Positions 8,526 to 18,029 of a stretch of 64,000 nucleotides of DNA are shown here, one piece after another. Source of the DNA: Phytohabitans flavus. GTDB lineage: Bacteria > Actinomycetota > Actinomycetes > Mycobacteriales > Micromonosporaceae. Each line of letters starts with the position of its first letter. The first letter of the stretch is position 1. Under the pieces are notes generated by a model. The model was not told the origin of the DNA. It ran no database searches and worked only from the letters and a program-made list of their open reading frames with translations. The position numbers were made by a program, and so were the translations under genes. The stretch covers positions 434,001 through 498,000 of the forward strand of contig NZ_AP022870.1 of NCBI RefSeq assembly GCF_011764545.1. Direction: 5' to 3'.

Positions 8526-10004
8526 CTAGCTCGTGACCAGGTTGAACCTCTCCCACGGGCCGATCGCGGTCCGGTTGGCGATCAGCGGCGCGGCGCCCGC
8601 GTTGTCCGCCACCACATATCGGTTGTTGACCGCGGCCCGGAAGCTCACGGTGCCGTCCGAGTTACGGACCATCGTGAAGCGCTCCCATGCCCCGATCGAG
8701 GTGCGGTTGGCGACGAGCGGTGCGGCACCGGCGTTCTCGGCGGCGACGTACCGGCCGTTCAGCTTGGCCCGCAGCGCCACCTGGCCACCGCCCGCGTCCA
8801 CCACGTCGAACCGCTGCCCCGCCCCGATCGCGGTCGAGTTGGCGATCAGCGGCGCGGTGTCCGAGGCCGTGACGTAGCGGCTGTTGACGGTCGCCCGCAG
8901 GCTCGTACCCGGGTCGGCCTGGGTCGGGTTGAAGCGGTCGGCCCAGTAGCGGGTGCGGTCCAGGTACGCGGTCTCCGCCGCCGCGCCGGTGAGCCCGTAC
9001 GCGCCGTTGAAGGTCTGGTACCCGTGCCCGCCCGGCGGGGTGGAGCTCGCCGGCTCGATCACCGAGCCTTCGTGCCACTCGTTGAACGACGTGATCGACA
9101 CCCAGGTCGGCGGGCCGCCGGTGGCCGTGCCGAGGGCGTTGTTCCACTGCCGGTCGTACGCGGCACCGTTGTCCCGGGTCACCGTCGGCGTGGTGTTGCC
9201 CGGCACCGCCCGGTCGTCGATGTACCCGGGCGCGATCGAGGGCGCCCACACGAGGCCGTTCGCCTTGCAGAACGCGCTCGCGTTGGCCCACCCCGGCGCG
9301 GTGGCCCCGGCGATGCCGTCGTACGTGTACATGCCGCCGAAGTTGGCCACCTTTGTCGTGTCGGTGGTCTGCGCGAGCACGATATTGCCGGCCCGCACCT
9401 GCTCCAGGGCGCTCCAGTCGGTGACGCGCAGGCTCTCGAAGACGTAGAACGCCGCCCGGTTGCCGTGCGCCGCGTCCCGGTAGTAGGCCGGGTGGCCGCC
9501 GTACCGGCTGTTGATGTAGTTGATGTCGGAGACCGTGGAGGCCGCGGTGCGGGTGCCGTACGGCTCCAGGTGCCAGGCCACCCTGATGCCGTACCTGGCG
9601 GCGGCGTCCATGACCCGGGTGACGAGCGTGTCCTCGTACGAGCCCTGGCCCCACCAGCTGTACACGAGTACGCCCACCCCGGCCCGGGCGATCCAGGCCA
9701 TGTGCTGGTCGATCACCCGGGTGTCGCCGGAGTCGTACGCGCCGAGGACGGGGTAGAGGTCGGCGCCGACGGCTTGGGGTGGGGTGTGCCCGCCCTGCTG
9801 CCAGTGCCGGTAGCTGCCGTTGACGGCGGGGCTGCCGTACCAGGGGTAGTAGAAGATGTGGACATTGCTGGCGAGCGCGCCGGGCGGGAGCGCGGCCTGC
9901 GCGACTTGTGCGGCCTGCGCGGGCGGCGGGGTCGCCGCCCACGCCGCCGCCACCATGAGCATGGCGGCGACGGCGGAACGGATAAACTGTATTTTCCTCA
10001 ACAA
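8526..10004 (-). CDS. secreted GH99-type endo-alpha-mannosidase-like enzyme with fascin repeats
   Basis: About 492 residues. A Sec signal precedes a GH99-like TIM barrel, with ASNVHIFYYPWYGSP at its start and the paired acidic signature FNEWHEG near residues 307-313 (the two Glu are the catalytic pair of GH99). The last 150 residues hold three fascin-like beta-trefoil repeats of the type YVxAxNAGAAPLIANRTxIGxWExF, probably a carbohydrate-binding module. No ATG gives a good signal peptide. A TTG at 10004 (10 bases after GGAG) or at 10013 (overlapping the upstream stop) does. Family members cleave endo-alpha-1,2-mannosidic links; the natural polymer here is not known. Confidence 0.85.
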   Translation of the reverse strand: MLRKIQFIRSAVAAMLMVAAAWAATPPPAQAAQVAQAALPPGALASNVHIFYYPWYGSPAVNGSYRHWQQGGHTPPQAVGADLYPVLGAYDSGDTRVIDQHMAWIARAGVGVLVYSWWGQGSYEDTLVTRVMDAAARYGIRVAWHLEPYGTRTAASTVSDINYINSRYGGHPAYYRDAAHGNRAAFYVFESLRVTDWSALEQVRAGNIVLAQTTDTTKVANFGGMYTYDGIAGATAPGWANASAFCKANGLVWAPSIAPGYIDDRAVPGNTTPTVTRDNGAAYDRQWNNALGTATGGPPTWVSITSFNEWHEGSVIEPASSTPPGGHGYQTFNGAYGLTGAAAETAYLDRTRYWADRFNPTQADPGTSLRATVNSRYVTASDTAPLIANSTAIGAGQRFDVVDAGGGQVALRAKLNGRYVAAENAGAAPLVANRTSIGAWERFTMVRNSDGTVSFRAAVNNRYVVADNAGAAPLIANRTAIGPWERFNLVTS

Positions 10005-10009
10005 GATGA

Positions 10010-12838
10010 TCAAGCTCCTATCAGCTCGAACCTTTCCCAGGCGCCGATCGCCGCGCGGTTCGCGATCAGCGGTGCGGCGCCGGCGTTCTCGGCGACCACG
10101 TACATGTTGTTGACCGTGGCCCGCAGGCTCTCGGTGCCGTCCGCGTTGCGGACCAGCGTGAACGTCTCCCACGGCCCGACCGAGGTGCGGTTGGCGATGA
10201 GCGGGTTGGCGCCGGCGTTGTCCGCGCAGACGTAGAGCCCGTTCGCCCGGGACCGTAGTGCCACGCTGCTGCCGCCGAGGTTGACCAGGTCGAACTGCTC
10301 CGACGTGCCGATCGTCGTCCGGTTGGCGATGAGCGGCTGGGCGCCCGCGTTGGCGGCGCTGACGTACTGGTTGTTGGCCAGCGCGCGCAGGCTCACCAGC
10401 GTGCCGCCGCCACCGGTGCCGGTGTTGAGCGTGAACGAGTCGAGGTCGAAGAGGTTGCCCGCGCCGCCCTTGAAGACCAGGTACAGCGAGGTCGCCGCCG
10501 CCGGGCCCGCGGTCAGGGTCGCCGTGACGTTGGTGTACGTCTCCCAGCCACCGGTCGCGGGTACGGCGACGCTGCCCAGCAGCGTGCCGGTGGCCGAACC
10601 GGTGCGCACCTCGATCGTGCCGCCGGTGGTCCCGGAGGCGACCCGGGCGGTGATCCCGTTGACGTTCGACAGGTTGTACGGCGTGTACGAGATCCAGTCA
10701 TTGTTGTCGATGAATCCGGCGGTGCGCCCGCCCTCTGCCCCCGCGTGGGTGGCGATCTCGACGCCCCCGGACTGGGCACCGAAGTGCTCACCCTGCCGGT
10801 GCCGCGGCTGGAGCGTGCGGAGGCTGTGCGAGGTCAGGCCGCCACGGTCGGTGTACGCCGCGTCGAAGACCCCGTAGATGTTCGCCGCCGCGTCGTGCTC
10901 ACCGTCGACCGGGATCGTGATCTGCCCGGTGCAGCCGGTCGAGGAGGTGATCTGGTGCGAGTGGCTGTCGTGGCCCAGCAGGTACGTGACGCTGACCCGC
11001 GAGCAGTCGATCGTGCCGTCCTCCGGGTCGCTGACCGTCACCTGGAAGGGAACGGTGTCGCCGAAGTTGAACAGCCGCCCGTCGCCGGGCGTGGTGAGCG
11101 TGACCGTCGGCGCGCTGTTGCCCACGTTGACCACCAGGCTGGCCGTACCGGTGAGCCCGGTCGGGTCGGTGACCCGCAGCGTCGGCGTGTACGTGCCGTT
11201 CGTCGTGTAGGTCTTCGTCGGGTTCGCCGCCGTCGACGTGGTGCCGTCGCCGAACGTCCACAGGTAGCTCAGCGCCCCGCCCTCGGGGTCGGCTGAGCCG
11301 GCCGAGGAGAAGTTGATGGTCAGTGGCGCCGGGCCGGAGGTGCGGTTGGCGGACGCCTGGGCCACCGGGTTGCGGTTGCCGCCGCCGATGTACTCCACCC
11401 GGACCAGGGCCTGGTTGTTCGCGTTGGTGCCGTAGTCGAGCACGTACAGCGCGCCGTCCGGCCCGAACGCCATGTCCATCACCTGCGTGCCGGTCCACGG
11501 GAAGTTCGAGATCTCACCGCGGGAGCCGTCCCCGTTCACCGCGATCGCCTTGATCCAGCGGCGGCCGTACTCGCCGGCGAAGAACTGCCCGTTGAGCACC
11601 GCCGGGAACTTGACGGGCGACGTGTTCGCCGCGTCGTACCGGTACACCGGGCCGCCCATCGGCGACTCGGAGCCGCCGCCGAACTCCGGTGGGGAGCCGG
11701 CGTCGCCGTACTTGATCCAGGCGGTCCGCGCCGCCGGCAGCGTGCCCTGGCCGGTGTTGCGGAACGAGTTGTTCGTCGGCCCGCCCGCGCAGTTGTACTT
11801 AGGCCCGGTCGCCCCGGTGGCGAAGTTCCACTCGTTGTACGTCTCGCTCGTGGTGTTCGAGCCCGTGCAGTACGGCCAGCCGTAGTTGCCCGCCGACGTG
11901 ACCCGGTCGAACTCGACCTGCCCGCCCGGCCCGCGGTTGGCGTCGGTGACGCCCGCGTCCGGACCGTAGTCGCCGACGTAGACCACGCCGGTCGCCTTGT
12001 CCACGCTCATCCGGAACGGGTTGCGGAAGCCCATCGCGTAGATCTCCGGCCGCGTGTTCGCGGTACCGGGTGCGAAGAGGTTGCCGGACGGGATCGAGTA
12101 CGACCCGTCCGCGTTCACCTTGATGCGCAGGATCTTGCCGCGCAGGTCGTTGGTGTTGCCGGAGGAGCGCTGCGCGTCGTACGAGGGGTTGCGGTTGGTG
12201 CGCTCGTCGATCGGGGAGTAACCGGCCGACTCGAACGGGTTGGTGTCGTCTCCTGTGGACAGGTAGAGGTTGCCGGCCGCGTCGAAGTCGATGTCGCCAC
12301 CGACGTGGCAGCACATACCCCGGTCGTTGTTGACCTGGAGCACGATCCGCTCGCTGGCCAGGTTGAGCGTGTTGTTGGTGTTGAGCGTGAACCGGGACAG
12401 CCGCAGGTGCCCCTGCCAGGTCGTCCACGTCGCGGCCGTGCCGGTCGCCGGCGCGTCCCCGCCCGGCGTGCTCAGCGCCGGCGAGTAGTAGAGGTAGACG
12501 AAGCGGTTGCTGGCGAAGCTCGGGTCGACCGCGACGCCCTGCAAACCCTCCTCGTCGTGTGTGTACACCGAGAGCTTGCCGGCGTTCGTGGTGTTGCCGG
12601 CCACGTCGGTGACCCGGACTGTTCCGTCGCGGGCGGTGTGGATGACCGAGCGGTTGGGCATGACCGCCAGGGACATCGCCTCGCCGAGTTCGGCGCCGCC
12701 GGTGGCGAGTACCACCGTCTGGTAGTCCGAGGCGGGGATGATGATCGCCTCGGCGGGGGCGCCGGCGAGCACCGGGAGGGTGGCGCCGACGAGGGCCGCG
12801 GCGAGCAGCCCGGCTCCTCTTCGCACTCTTCGTCGCAT
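10010..12838 (-). CDS. secreted PQQ-type sugar dehydrogenase with PKD, CBM6 and fascin modules
   Basis: A 942-residue secreted multidomain protein. Signal peptide (residues 1-31) is followed by a six-blade GSDH-type beta-propeller (about 38-490; markers NDLRGKILRI, PEIYAMGFRNPFR, AGNYGWPYC). A PKD domain (about 500-575, YLWTFGDGTTS), an intervening Ig-like region, a CBM6-like domain (about 690-800, GGRTAGFIDNNDWISY) and three fascin repeats follow. Such proteins oxidise sugar hydroxyls or bind glycans outside the cell; whether PQQ is really used is unproven. Its stop overlaps the GH99 start region, so the two are probably co-translated. Confidence 0.85.
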   Translation of the reverse strand: MRRRVRRGAGLLAAALVGATLPVLAGAPAEAIIIPASDYQTVVLATGGAELGEAMSLAVMPNRSVIHTARDGTVRVTDVAGNTTNAGKLSVYTHDEEGLQGVAVDPSFASNRFVYLYYSPALSTPGGDAPATGTAATWTTWQGHLRLSRFTLNTNNTLNLASERIVLQVNNDRGMCCHVGGDIDFDAAGNLYLSTGDDTNPFESAGYSPIDERTNRNPSYDAQRSSGNTNDLRGKILRIKVNADGSYSIPSGNLFAPGTANTRPEIYAMGFRNPFRMSVDKATGVVYVGDYGPDAGVTDANRGPGGQVEFDRVTSAGNYGWPYCTGSNTTSETYNEWNFATGATGPKYNCAGGPTNNSFRNTGQGTLPAARTAWIKYGDAGSPPEFGGGSESPMGGPVYRYDAANTSPVKFPAVLNGQFFAGEYGRRWIKAIAVNGDGSRGEISNFPWTGTQVMDMAFGPDGALYVLDYGTNANNQALVRVEYIGGGNRNPVAQASANRTSGPAPLTINFSSAGSADPEGGALSYLWTFGDGTTSTAANPTKTYTTNGTYTPTLRVTDPTGLTGTASLVVNVGNSAPTVTLTTPGDGRLFNFGDTVPFQVTVSDPEDGTIDCSRVSVTYLLGHDSHSHQITSSTGCTGQITIPVDGEHDAAANIYGVFDAAYTDRGGLTSHSLRTLQPRHRQGEHFGAQSGGVEIATHAGAEGGRTAGFIDNNDWISYTPYNLSNVNGITARVASGTTGGTIEVRTGSATGTLLGSVAVPATGGWETYTNVTATLTAGPAAATSLYLVFKGGAGNLFDLDSFTLNTGTGGGGTLVSLRALANNQYVSAANAGAQPLIANRTTIGTSEQFDLVNLGGSSVALRSRANGLYVCADNAGANPLIANRTSVGPWETFTLVRNADGTESLRATVNNMYVVAENAGAAPLIANRAAIGAWERFELIGA

Positions 12839-12864
12839 CGTGGGGTCCTTCCAGGAGGTGGAAA

Positions 12865-12892
12865 GGCCCCGGCGCGGGTGCGCGCCGGGGCC
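12865..12892. terminator. intercistronic GC hairpin
   Basis: GGCCCCGGCGCG-GGTG-CGCGCCGGGGCC, a perfect 12-bp stem. It lies between the ThuA-domain gene and the PQQ dehydrogenase gene on the minus strand. It may terminate, attenuate or stabilise the upstream message. Confidence 0.55.
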
Positions 12893-12903
12893 AGGTCAGG
12901 GGG

Positions 12904-15015
12904 TCAGGTGCCGTATATGTCCAACTCCCAGAGGGAGTAGCCATAGGGGGTGAGGGCGCGCTGGGTGCCGAGCACCCGCACGTACCGGCCGGTGCCGGTC
13001 ACCGCGACGTCGTCGGTGCCGCCGTCGCCGGTGGTGGTGGAGTAGACGTTGGTCCAGGCGTTGCCGTCCGGCGAGGTCTGGATCTGGTACGCCCGCGCGT
13101 AGGCGGCCTCCCACACCAGCCGTACCCGGGTCACCGCCCGGCTCGCGCCCAGGTCGACGGTTATCCACTGTGGATCGGCGTAGGCGCTGCCCCAGCGCGT
13201 CGCGGTGTTGCCGTCGACGGCGTTGGCCCCGACGTGCGGGCTGCCCGTCTCCACACTGGACACCGTGACCGGGCGGCCACGGGACAGCAGCGTCGGCGTC
13301 GTGCCCGACGGGGTGCCGAACACGTTCAGGTCCCACAGTGAGTAGCTCCACTGGGTGGCGCGCTGCGTGCCGAGGACCCGTACGTACCGCCCGGTGCCGG
13401 AGAGCGTGACGTCGTCGGTGCCGCCGTCGCCGGTGGTGGTGGAGTAGACGTTCGTCCAGGTGCTGCCGTTCGGCGAGGTCTGGATCTGGTACGCCCGCGC
13501 GTACGCGGTCTCCCACACCAGCCGCACCCGGTTCAGCGCGTAGGTGGCGCCGAGGTCCACGGAAATCCACTGTGGATCGGAGGACGCGCTGGCCCAGCGG
13601 GTGGCCGCGTTGCCGTCGACCGCGTTCGCCGCGACGTGCGGGCTGCCGGCCTCCACACTGGATGCCGTCACCGGCCGGCCGCGGGCGAGGTCCGTGGCCG
13701 GCGGCGGGCCACCCTCCGCCTTGATCCGGATGTTGCGGTAGTTGATGTCGAGGCCGGCACCGTCGTTCTGCACGCCGATGTAGCCGTTCGCGATGGCTCG
13801 GGTGCTCGTGTAGTCGTTGATCTTCACGCCGTTGAGCCAGATCTCGACCCGCTGGCCGGTCACCTTGATCTCGTACGCGTTCCACGAACCGGGCGGGTTG
13901 AGCGCGGCGTCGCGCAGCGCGGTGTCCGGCCCCTTGAAGCTGTACACGCTGCCGGTGGTCCGGGTTGGGTCGGCGTCCGTGGCGTCGATCTGGATCTCGT
14001 GCCCGGTGTCCACCGGCCGCCACGGGTCGCCCTGCGGGTCGGGGAAGCCGATGAAGACGCCGCCGTTGTCGTCGCCCGGCATCATCCAGTCGAGCTTCAG
14101 CGAGTAGTTCGAGAAGGTGCGGACCGGGTACCAGAGCAGGCCCATCCCGCCGAACGAGGTGAGCGTGCCGTTCGCGAGCGTGAACCCGCCCGGACCGGCC
14201 TGCCGCCACTGGTTGAGGCTGGCCTGGGTACCGTCGAAGAGCGGCGTGTAGCCGGTCTCCGCACGGCAGTCGGCGGGCCGGTTGCCGGCCGCGATCTGGA
14301 TGCCGCCGAGCAGCATGCGGGTGAAGTTTGAGTCCGAGTAGGACTCGTCGGTGTGACCCAGCCCGGTGTACCAGGACCGTCCATTGCCGACGGTCTTGCA
14401 CCAGGTGATCGGGTGGTCGCCGCCCATCGAGCCGCCGCTGTACGTCGACTCGTCGAGGCTGGCCAGCACCTTGGCCGTGGAGCGTGGGTTGGTGCGGTAG
14501 TTGTACCACTCGTCGAGGCGGCTCCAGGTCGGCGGCAGGTGCGCCGTGGAGGCGTTGCCCCGGTCCTCGACCTTGATGGTGGCGGTCTGGTTGGCCGGGT
14601 GCGAGGCGAAGTACGCGCCGACCAGGTCGCCGTACCAGGCCCAGTCGTACTCGGTGTCGGCGGCCGCGTGCACACCGACGTACCCGCCGCCGCCCGAGAT
14701 GTACGACTGGAACGCGGTCTGCTGGGCGGCGTTGAGTACGTCGCCGGTCGTGGAAAGCCAGACGACGGCCTGGTACTGGGCGAGGTTGGCGGTGGTGAAC
14801 TGGGCCGCGTCCTCGGTGGCGGTGACGGCGAAGCCGTTCGCGGTACCGAGCTGCTGGATCGCGGCGATGCCGTACGGGATGGAGGAGTGCCGGAAGCCGG
14901 CGGTCTTGGAGAAGACCAGCACGCGGTTCAGCGGTGCGGCCTCCGCCGGCGCGGGTGCGACGACCGCAGCGCCGGCGACGAGTGCGAACAGCGCGGTGAG
15001 CGCTCTTATACGCAT
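12904..15015 (-). CDS. secreted ThuA / DUF1080 protein with two discoidin domains
   Basis: A 703-residue secreted protein. The signal is MRIRALTALFALVAGAAVV. It is followed by a ThuA (trehalose-utilisation, class-I amidotransferase-like) domain with KTAGFRHSSIPYG and GGYVGVHAA. Next comes a DUF1080 (3-keto-disaccharide hydrolase-type, LamG-like) domain with FDGTQASLNQW and NAYEIKVTGQRVEIWLNG. Two F5/8-type-C (CBM32) domains, each starting RGRPVTxSSVExGSPHV, complete it. ATG 15015 has AAGGAG nine bases upstream. Oxidised-sugar hydrolysis fits the neighbouring sugar dehydrogenases. The two discoidin modules are nearly identical in DNA. Confidence 0.85.
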   Translation of the reverse strand: MRIRALTALFALVAGAAVVAPAPAEAAPLNRVLVFSKTAGFRHSSIPYGIAAIQQLGTANGFAVTATEDAAQFTTANLAQYQAVVWLSTTGDVLNAAQQTAFQSYISGGGGYVGVHAAADTEYDWAWYGDLVGAYFASHPANQTATIKVEDRGNASTAHLPPTWSRLDEWYNYRTNPRSTAKVLASLDESTYSGGSMGGDHPITWCKTVGNGRSWYTGLGHTDESYSDSNFTRMLLGGIQIAAGNRPADCRAETGYTPLFDGTQASLNQWRQAGPGGFTLANGTLTSFGGMGLLWYPVRTFSNYSLKLDWMMPGDDNGGVFIGFPDPQGDPWRPVDTGHEIQIDATDADPTRTTGSVYSFKGPDTALRDAALNPPGSWNAYEIKVTGQRVEIWLNGVKINDYTSTRAIANGYIGVQNDGAGLDINYRNIRIKAEGGPPPATDLARGRPVTASSVEAGSPHVAANAVDGNAATRWASASSDPQWISVDLGATYALNRVRLVWETAYARAYQIQTSPNGSTWTNVYSTTTGDGGTDDVTLSGTGRYVRVLGTQRATQWSYSLWDLNVFGTPSGTTPTLLSRGRPVTVSSVETGSPHVGANAVDGNTATRWGSAYADPQWITVDLGASRAVTRVRLVWEAAYARAYQIQTSPDGNAWTNVYSTTTGDGGTDDVAVTGTGRYVRVLGTQRALTPYGYSLWELDIYGT

Positions 15016-15046
15016 GGGAGTAGCTCCTTGCGAGAGAAGCGGAGGC

Positions 15047-15079
15047 GTGGGGCCCGCCGTGCCATTGGACGGGCCCCAC
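15047..15079. terminator. intercistronic GC hairpin
   Basis: GTGGGGCCCG pairs with CGGGCCCCAC across a 13-base loop, between the second PQQ dehydrogenase gene and the ThuA gene on the minus strand. Confidence 0.5.
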
Positions 15080-15095
15080 GGGTCATCCGGACGGG

Positions 15096-17945
15096 TCAGG
15101 GCAGCGTCCAGGTCTGCGCCCCGGTCCCGTTGCAGTCGTAGATCTGCAGCTGGTTTCCGTTGGCGACGTTCGAGGCGGGGATGTCCAGGCAACGCCCGGA
15201 TGCCGGGTTGCGGAGCGCGCCGTTCGGCTGGACCGTCCACTGTTGAGCGCCGGTGCCGTTGCAGGTCCACAGGTGGATCTTGGTGCCGTTGGCCGTGCCG
15301 CTCGCCTGTACGTCCATGCACTTGCCGAGCGCGCGGATCGTGCCGTCGGTGCCGACCGTCCAGTTCTGCTGCGTACTGCCGTTGCAGTCCCAGATCTGGA
15401 CGCGGGTACCGTCCGCGGTCGCCGCGCCGTTGACGTCCGCGCACTTGCCGAGCGCCCGGATCGGGCCGGTGCGCGGGCCGCTCGGCGTGCCGGGCGTGCC
15501 GACGCCGGGCCCGACGAACGTGTAGCTGTCCAGGTCCAGGAACGCGGCGCCGGCCGGCCCGTTGAAGACGATGTACAGGTCGTGCGTGTTGTCGTCCGGC
15601 TTGGTGACGTTGGCGGTGATGTCCCGGTAGGTGTCCCAGCCGCCGGTGTTCGGCACGGTCACCCGGGCCACCTCGGTACCGGTCGGCGAGTCGAGGCGGA
15701 ACGAGATCGTGCCGCCCGTGTCACCCGATGACACGCGCGCCCGCACCTGGTTGATGCCCTTGAGGCTGACGCCGTGGTGCCGCACGTACTCGCCGTTCTG
15801 GATGTCACCGAGCCGGAAGCCGCCCTCGGCGCCGCCGGCCGCGATCACCTGCGGGCCGTTCAGCGTGACGTAGTGCTCGGCCTGCCACTGCTTGGGCCAC
15901 AGCGTGATCTCCCGCTCGCCGGTGAGCGGTGTGGATCCGGTCGCGCCCCGGTCGGTGTAGCTGCCCCGGATCACGAAGAAGAGCACCGAGTCCGGGCCGG
16001 CGTGCACGGGGCCGGTGTTGAACGTGGCCCCGCAGCCGGTGCCCTCACCCTCCTCGTGCGCGTGCTCCTGGTGGCCGAGCGCGGCCCGGACGACGACGCT
16101 GCCGCAGGGGATCGTGCCGTCCTGCGGGTCGGTCGCCGACGCCGTGACGGCCAGGTTGTCCTCCCAGGAGAAGAGGCCGCCGTTGGGCAGACCGCCGATC
16201 GTCACCGTGGGCCGGGTGTTGCCGACGACGATCGGCAGCGTGGCCGTACCGGAGCGGCCGGTGCCGTCGCTCACCGTCAGCCGGGCCAGGAAGGAGCCGT
16301 TCGACGGGTACGTGAACGTGGGGTTGGCCGCGGTGGAGTCGACGCTGCCGTTGTCGGTGAAGTCCCACGCGTACGTGAGCGGGTTGCCGTCCGGGTCGCT
16401 GCTGCCGGCGCTTCCGAAGCTCACCTGGAGCGGTGCGGTGCCGTTGTCCCGGTTCGCGGTTATCTTCGCGACCGGGGAGCGGCCGCCGGAGATGTAGTTG
16501 ATTTTGTACAGCCCCGCGTCCGCCGCGCCGGAGAAGTAGCCGCTGCCGTACTCCAGCATGTAGAGCGAGCCGTCCGGGCCGAACTCCCAGTCGATCGGGT
16601 GCACGAAGTTCATCCCGGCGAGCACCGGCTCGATCACCGTGGGCGTACCGGTGGCCGGGTTGCCGTTGTTGAACTGGACCTCCTTGACCCAGTTGCGGCA
16701 GTACTCGGAGATCAGCCACTTGTTGTCGTAGTACTGCGGCCACTTCACGTCGGAGACGAGGTTGGGGTCGTAGTGGTACACCTCGACGTGGTTGGGCGAG
16801 CCGCAGCCGCCCGGGTTGTCCAGCTGGGGCCACTCGCGGCTGCCGCCGTGCTGCTCCCACACCAGCGCCGGCCTCGTGGGCGGCAGCTGCTGGAGGCCGG
16901 TGTTGCGGGGCGAGTTGTTGACCGGGCCGGTCGTCCCTCCACAGGGGAACCAGCCGCGCGGCGCGTTGGCCGCGAAGTCCCAGTCGTTGTACGCCACGTT
17001 CGGCCCGCCGCAGTACGGCCAGCCGTAGTTGCCCGGTGCGGTCGCGCGGTTGAACTCGTCGTAGGCCGCCGGCCCCCGGTTGGCGATCGTCGCGCCGGCG
17101 TCGGGGCCGACCTCGCCCCAGTAGAGGGTGTTGCCGGCCTTGCGGTCCACGAAGATGCGGTACGGGTTGCGCACGCCCATCACGTAGATCTCGGGGCGGG
17201 TGTTGGCGGTGCCCTGCGGGAAGAGGTTGCCGGCCGGGATCGTGTACGTGCCGTTCGCCTCCGGGTGGATCCGGTTGATCTTCCCGCGCAGGTCGTTGGT
17301 GTTGCCCGAGGTGCGCTGCGCGTCGTACTGCGCGTCCCGGCTCGTGCGCTCGTCGATCGGCGCCATGCCGGCCGAGTCGCCGCCGGAGTTGGTGTTGTCA
17401 CCGACCGCGAAGTACAGGTTGTTGCTGCTGTCCCAGCTCATCGAGCCGGCTGAGTGGCAGCACAGCCGCCGCTCGGTCGGCCACTCGATGATCATGTCCT
17501 CGGCGCCGAGCGTGTTCGTGCTCGGGTTGAAGGTGAACCGGGAGATCCGGTTGACCAGCGGCGTCGCCACGGGGGAGTAGAAGATGTAGACGAAGCGGTT
17601 CGTGGCGAACTGCGGGTGGATCGTGATGCCGATCAGGCCGTCCTCGAAGCGGGCGTCCAGCTGGAGCGTGAGCGCGACGCTCGTGGTGCGGGTGGCCGGG
17701 TTGTAGAGGCGCACCTGGCCGCCGCCGGCGCTGGTACCGCGGTTGATGTAGAGGACCTTGTGGTCGGGCAGGACGGCGAGCTCGATCGGCTCGCCCATCG
17801 AGAGGCCGCCGTCGAGACGTACCTTTTCGAAGCCGCTCGTGGGCGGTGGCGCCGCCTGCGCGGGCTGGGCCGGTGCCACGGCCAGGGTCGTGAGTGCGGT
17901 GACGGCGGCGACCACGAGGGCGCGCCATCGACGGGTACGAGGCAT
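15096..17945 (-). CDS. secreted PQQ-type sugar dehydrogenase with PKD, CBM6 and ricin-lectin modules
   Basis: A 949-residue paralogue of the 10010-12838 protein. Signal peptide, GSDH beta-propeller (NDLRGKINRIHPEANG, PEIYVMGVRNPYRIF, GNYGWPYCGG), PKD (YAWDFTDNGS) and a CBM6-like domain (GGFRLGDIQNGEYVRHH) follow in order. The C-terminus differs: it is a ricin-type beta-trefoil (CBM13) with three repeats such as GKCMDVQASGTANGTKI and QxW motifs. The two paralogues thus share a catalytic core and differ in the glycan-binding tail. Confidence 0.87.
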   Translation of the reverse strand: MPRTRRWRALVVAAVTALTTLAVAPAQPAQAAPPPTSGFEKVRLDGGLSMGEPIELAVLPDHKVLYINRGTSAGGGQVRLYNPATRTTSVALTLQLDARFEDGLIGITIHPQFATNRFVYIFYSPVATPLVNRISRFTFNPSTNTLGAEDMIIEWPTERRLCCHSAGSMSWDSSNNLYFAVGDNTNSGGDSAGMAPIDERTSRDAQYDAQRTSGNTNDLRGKINRIHPEANGTYTIPAGNLFPQGTANTRPEIYVMGVRNPYRIFVDRKAGNTLYWGEVGPDAGATIANRGPAAYDEFNRATAPGNYGWPYCGGPNVAYNDWDFAANAPRGWFPCGGTTGPVNNSPRNTGLQQLPPTRPALVWEQHGGSREWPQLDNPGGCGSPNHVEVYHYDPNLVSDVKWPQYYDNKWLISEYCRNWVKEVQFNNGNPATGTPTVIEPVLAGMNFVHPIDWEFGPDGSLYMLEYGSGYFSGAADAGLYKINYISGGRSPVAKITANRDNGTAPLQVSFGSAGSSDPDGNPLTYAWDFTDNGSVDSTAANPTFTYPSNGSFLARLTVSDGTGRSGTATLPIVVGNTRPTVTIGGLPNGGLFSWEDNLAVTASATDPQDGTIPCGSVVVRAALGHQEHAHEEGEGTGCGATFNTGPVHAGPDSVLFFVIRGSYTDRGATGSTPLTGEREITLWPKQWQAEHYVTLNGPQVIAAGGAEGGFRLGDIQNGEYVRHHGVSLKGINQVRARVSSGDTGGTISFRLDSPTGTEVARVTVPNTGGWDTYRDITANVTKPDDNTHDLYIVFNGPAGAAFLDLDSYTFVGPGVGTPGTPSGPRTGPIRALGKCADVNGAATADGTRVQIWDCNGSTQQNWTVGTDGTIRALGKCMDVQASGTANGTKIHLWTCNGTGAQQWTVQPNGALRNPASGRCLDIPASNVANGNQLQIYDCNGTGAQTWTLP

Positions 17946-17975
17946 AGCTCACTCCAGGGGCATGGAGGGGTGGCC

Positions 17976-18013
17976 GTCCGGCCGGCCGGACACAGTGGAC
18001 CGGCCGGCCGGAC
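17976..18013. terminator. intercistronic GC hairpin
   Basis: GTCCGGCCGGCCGG pairs with CCGGCCGGCCGGAC across a 10-base loop. It lies in the 84-bp gap between the GH95-like gene and the second dehydrogenase. Confidence 0.55.
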
Positions 18014-18029
18014 GTGTGGGGTGCGGTGG

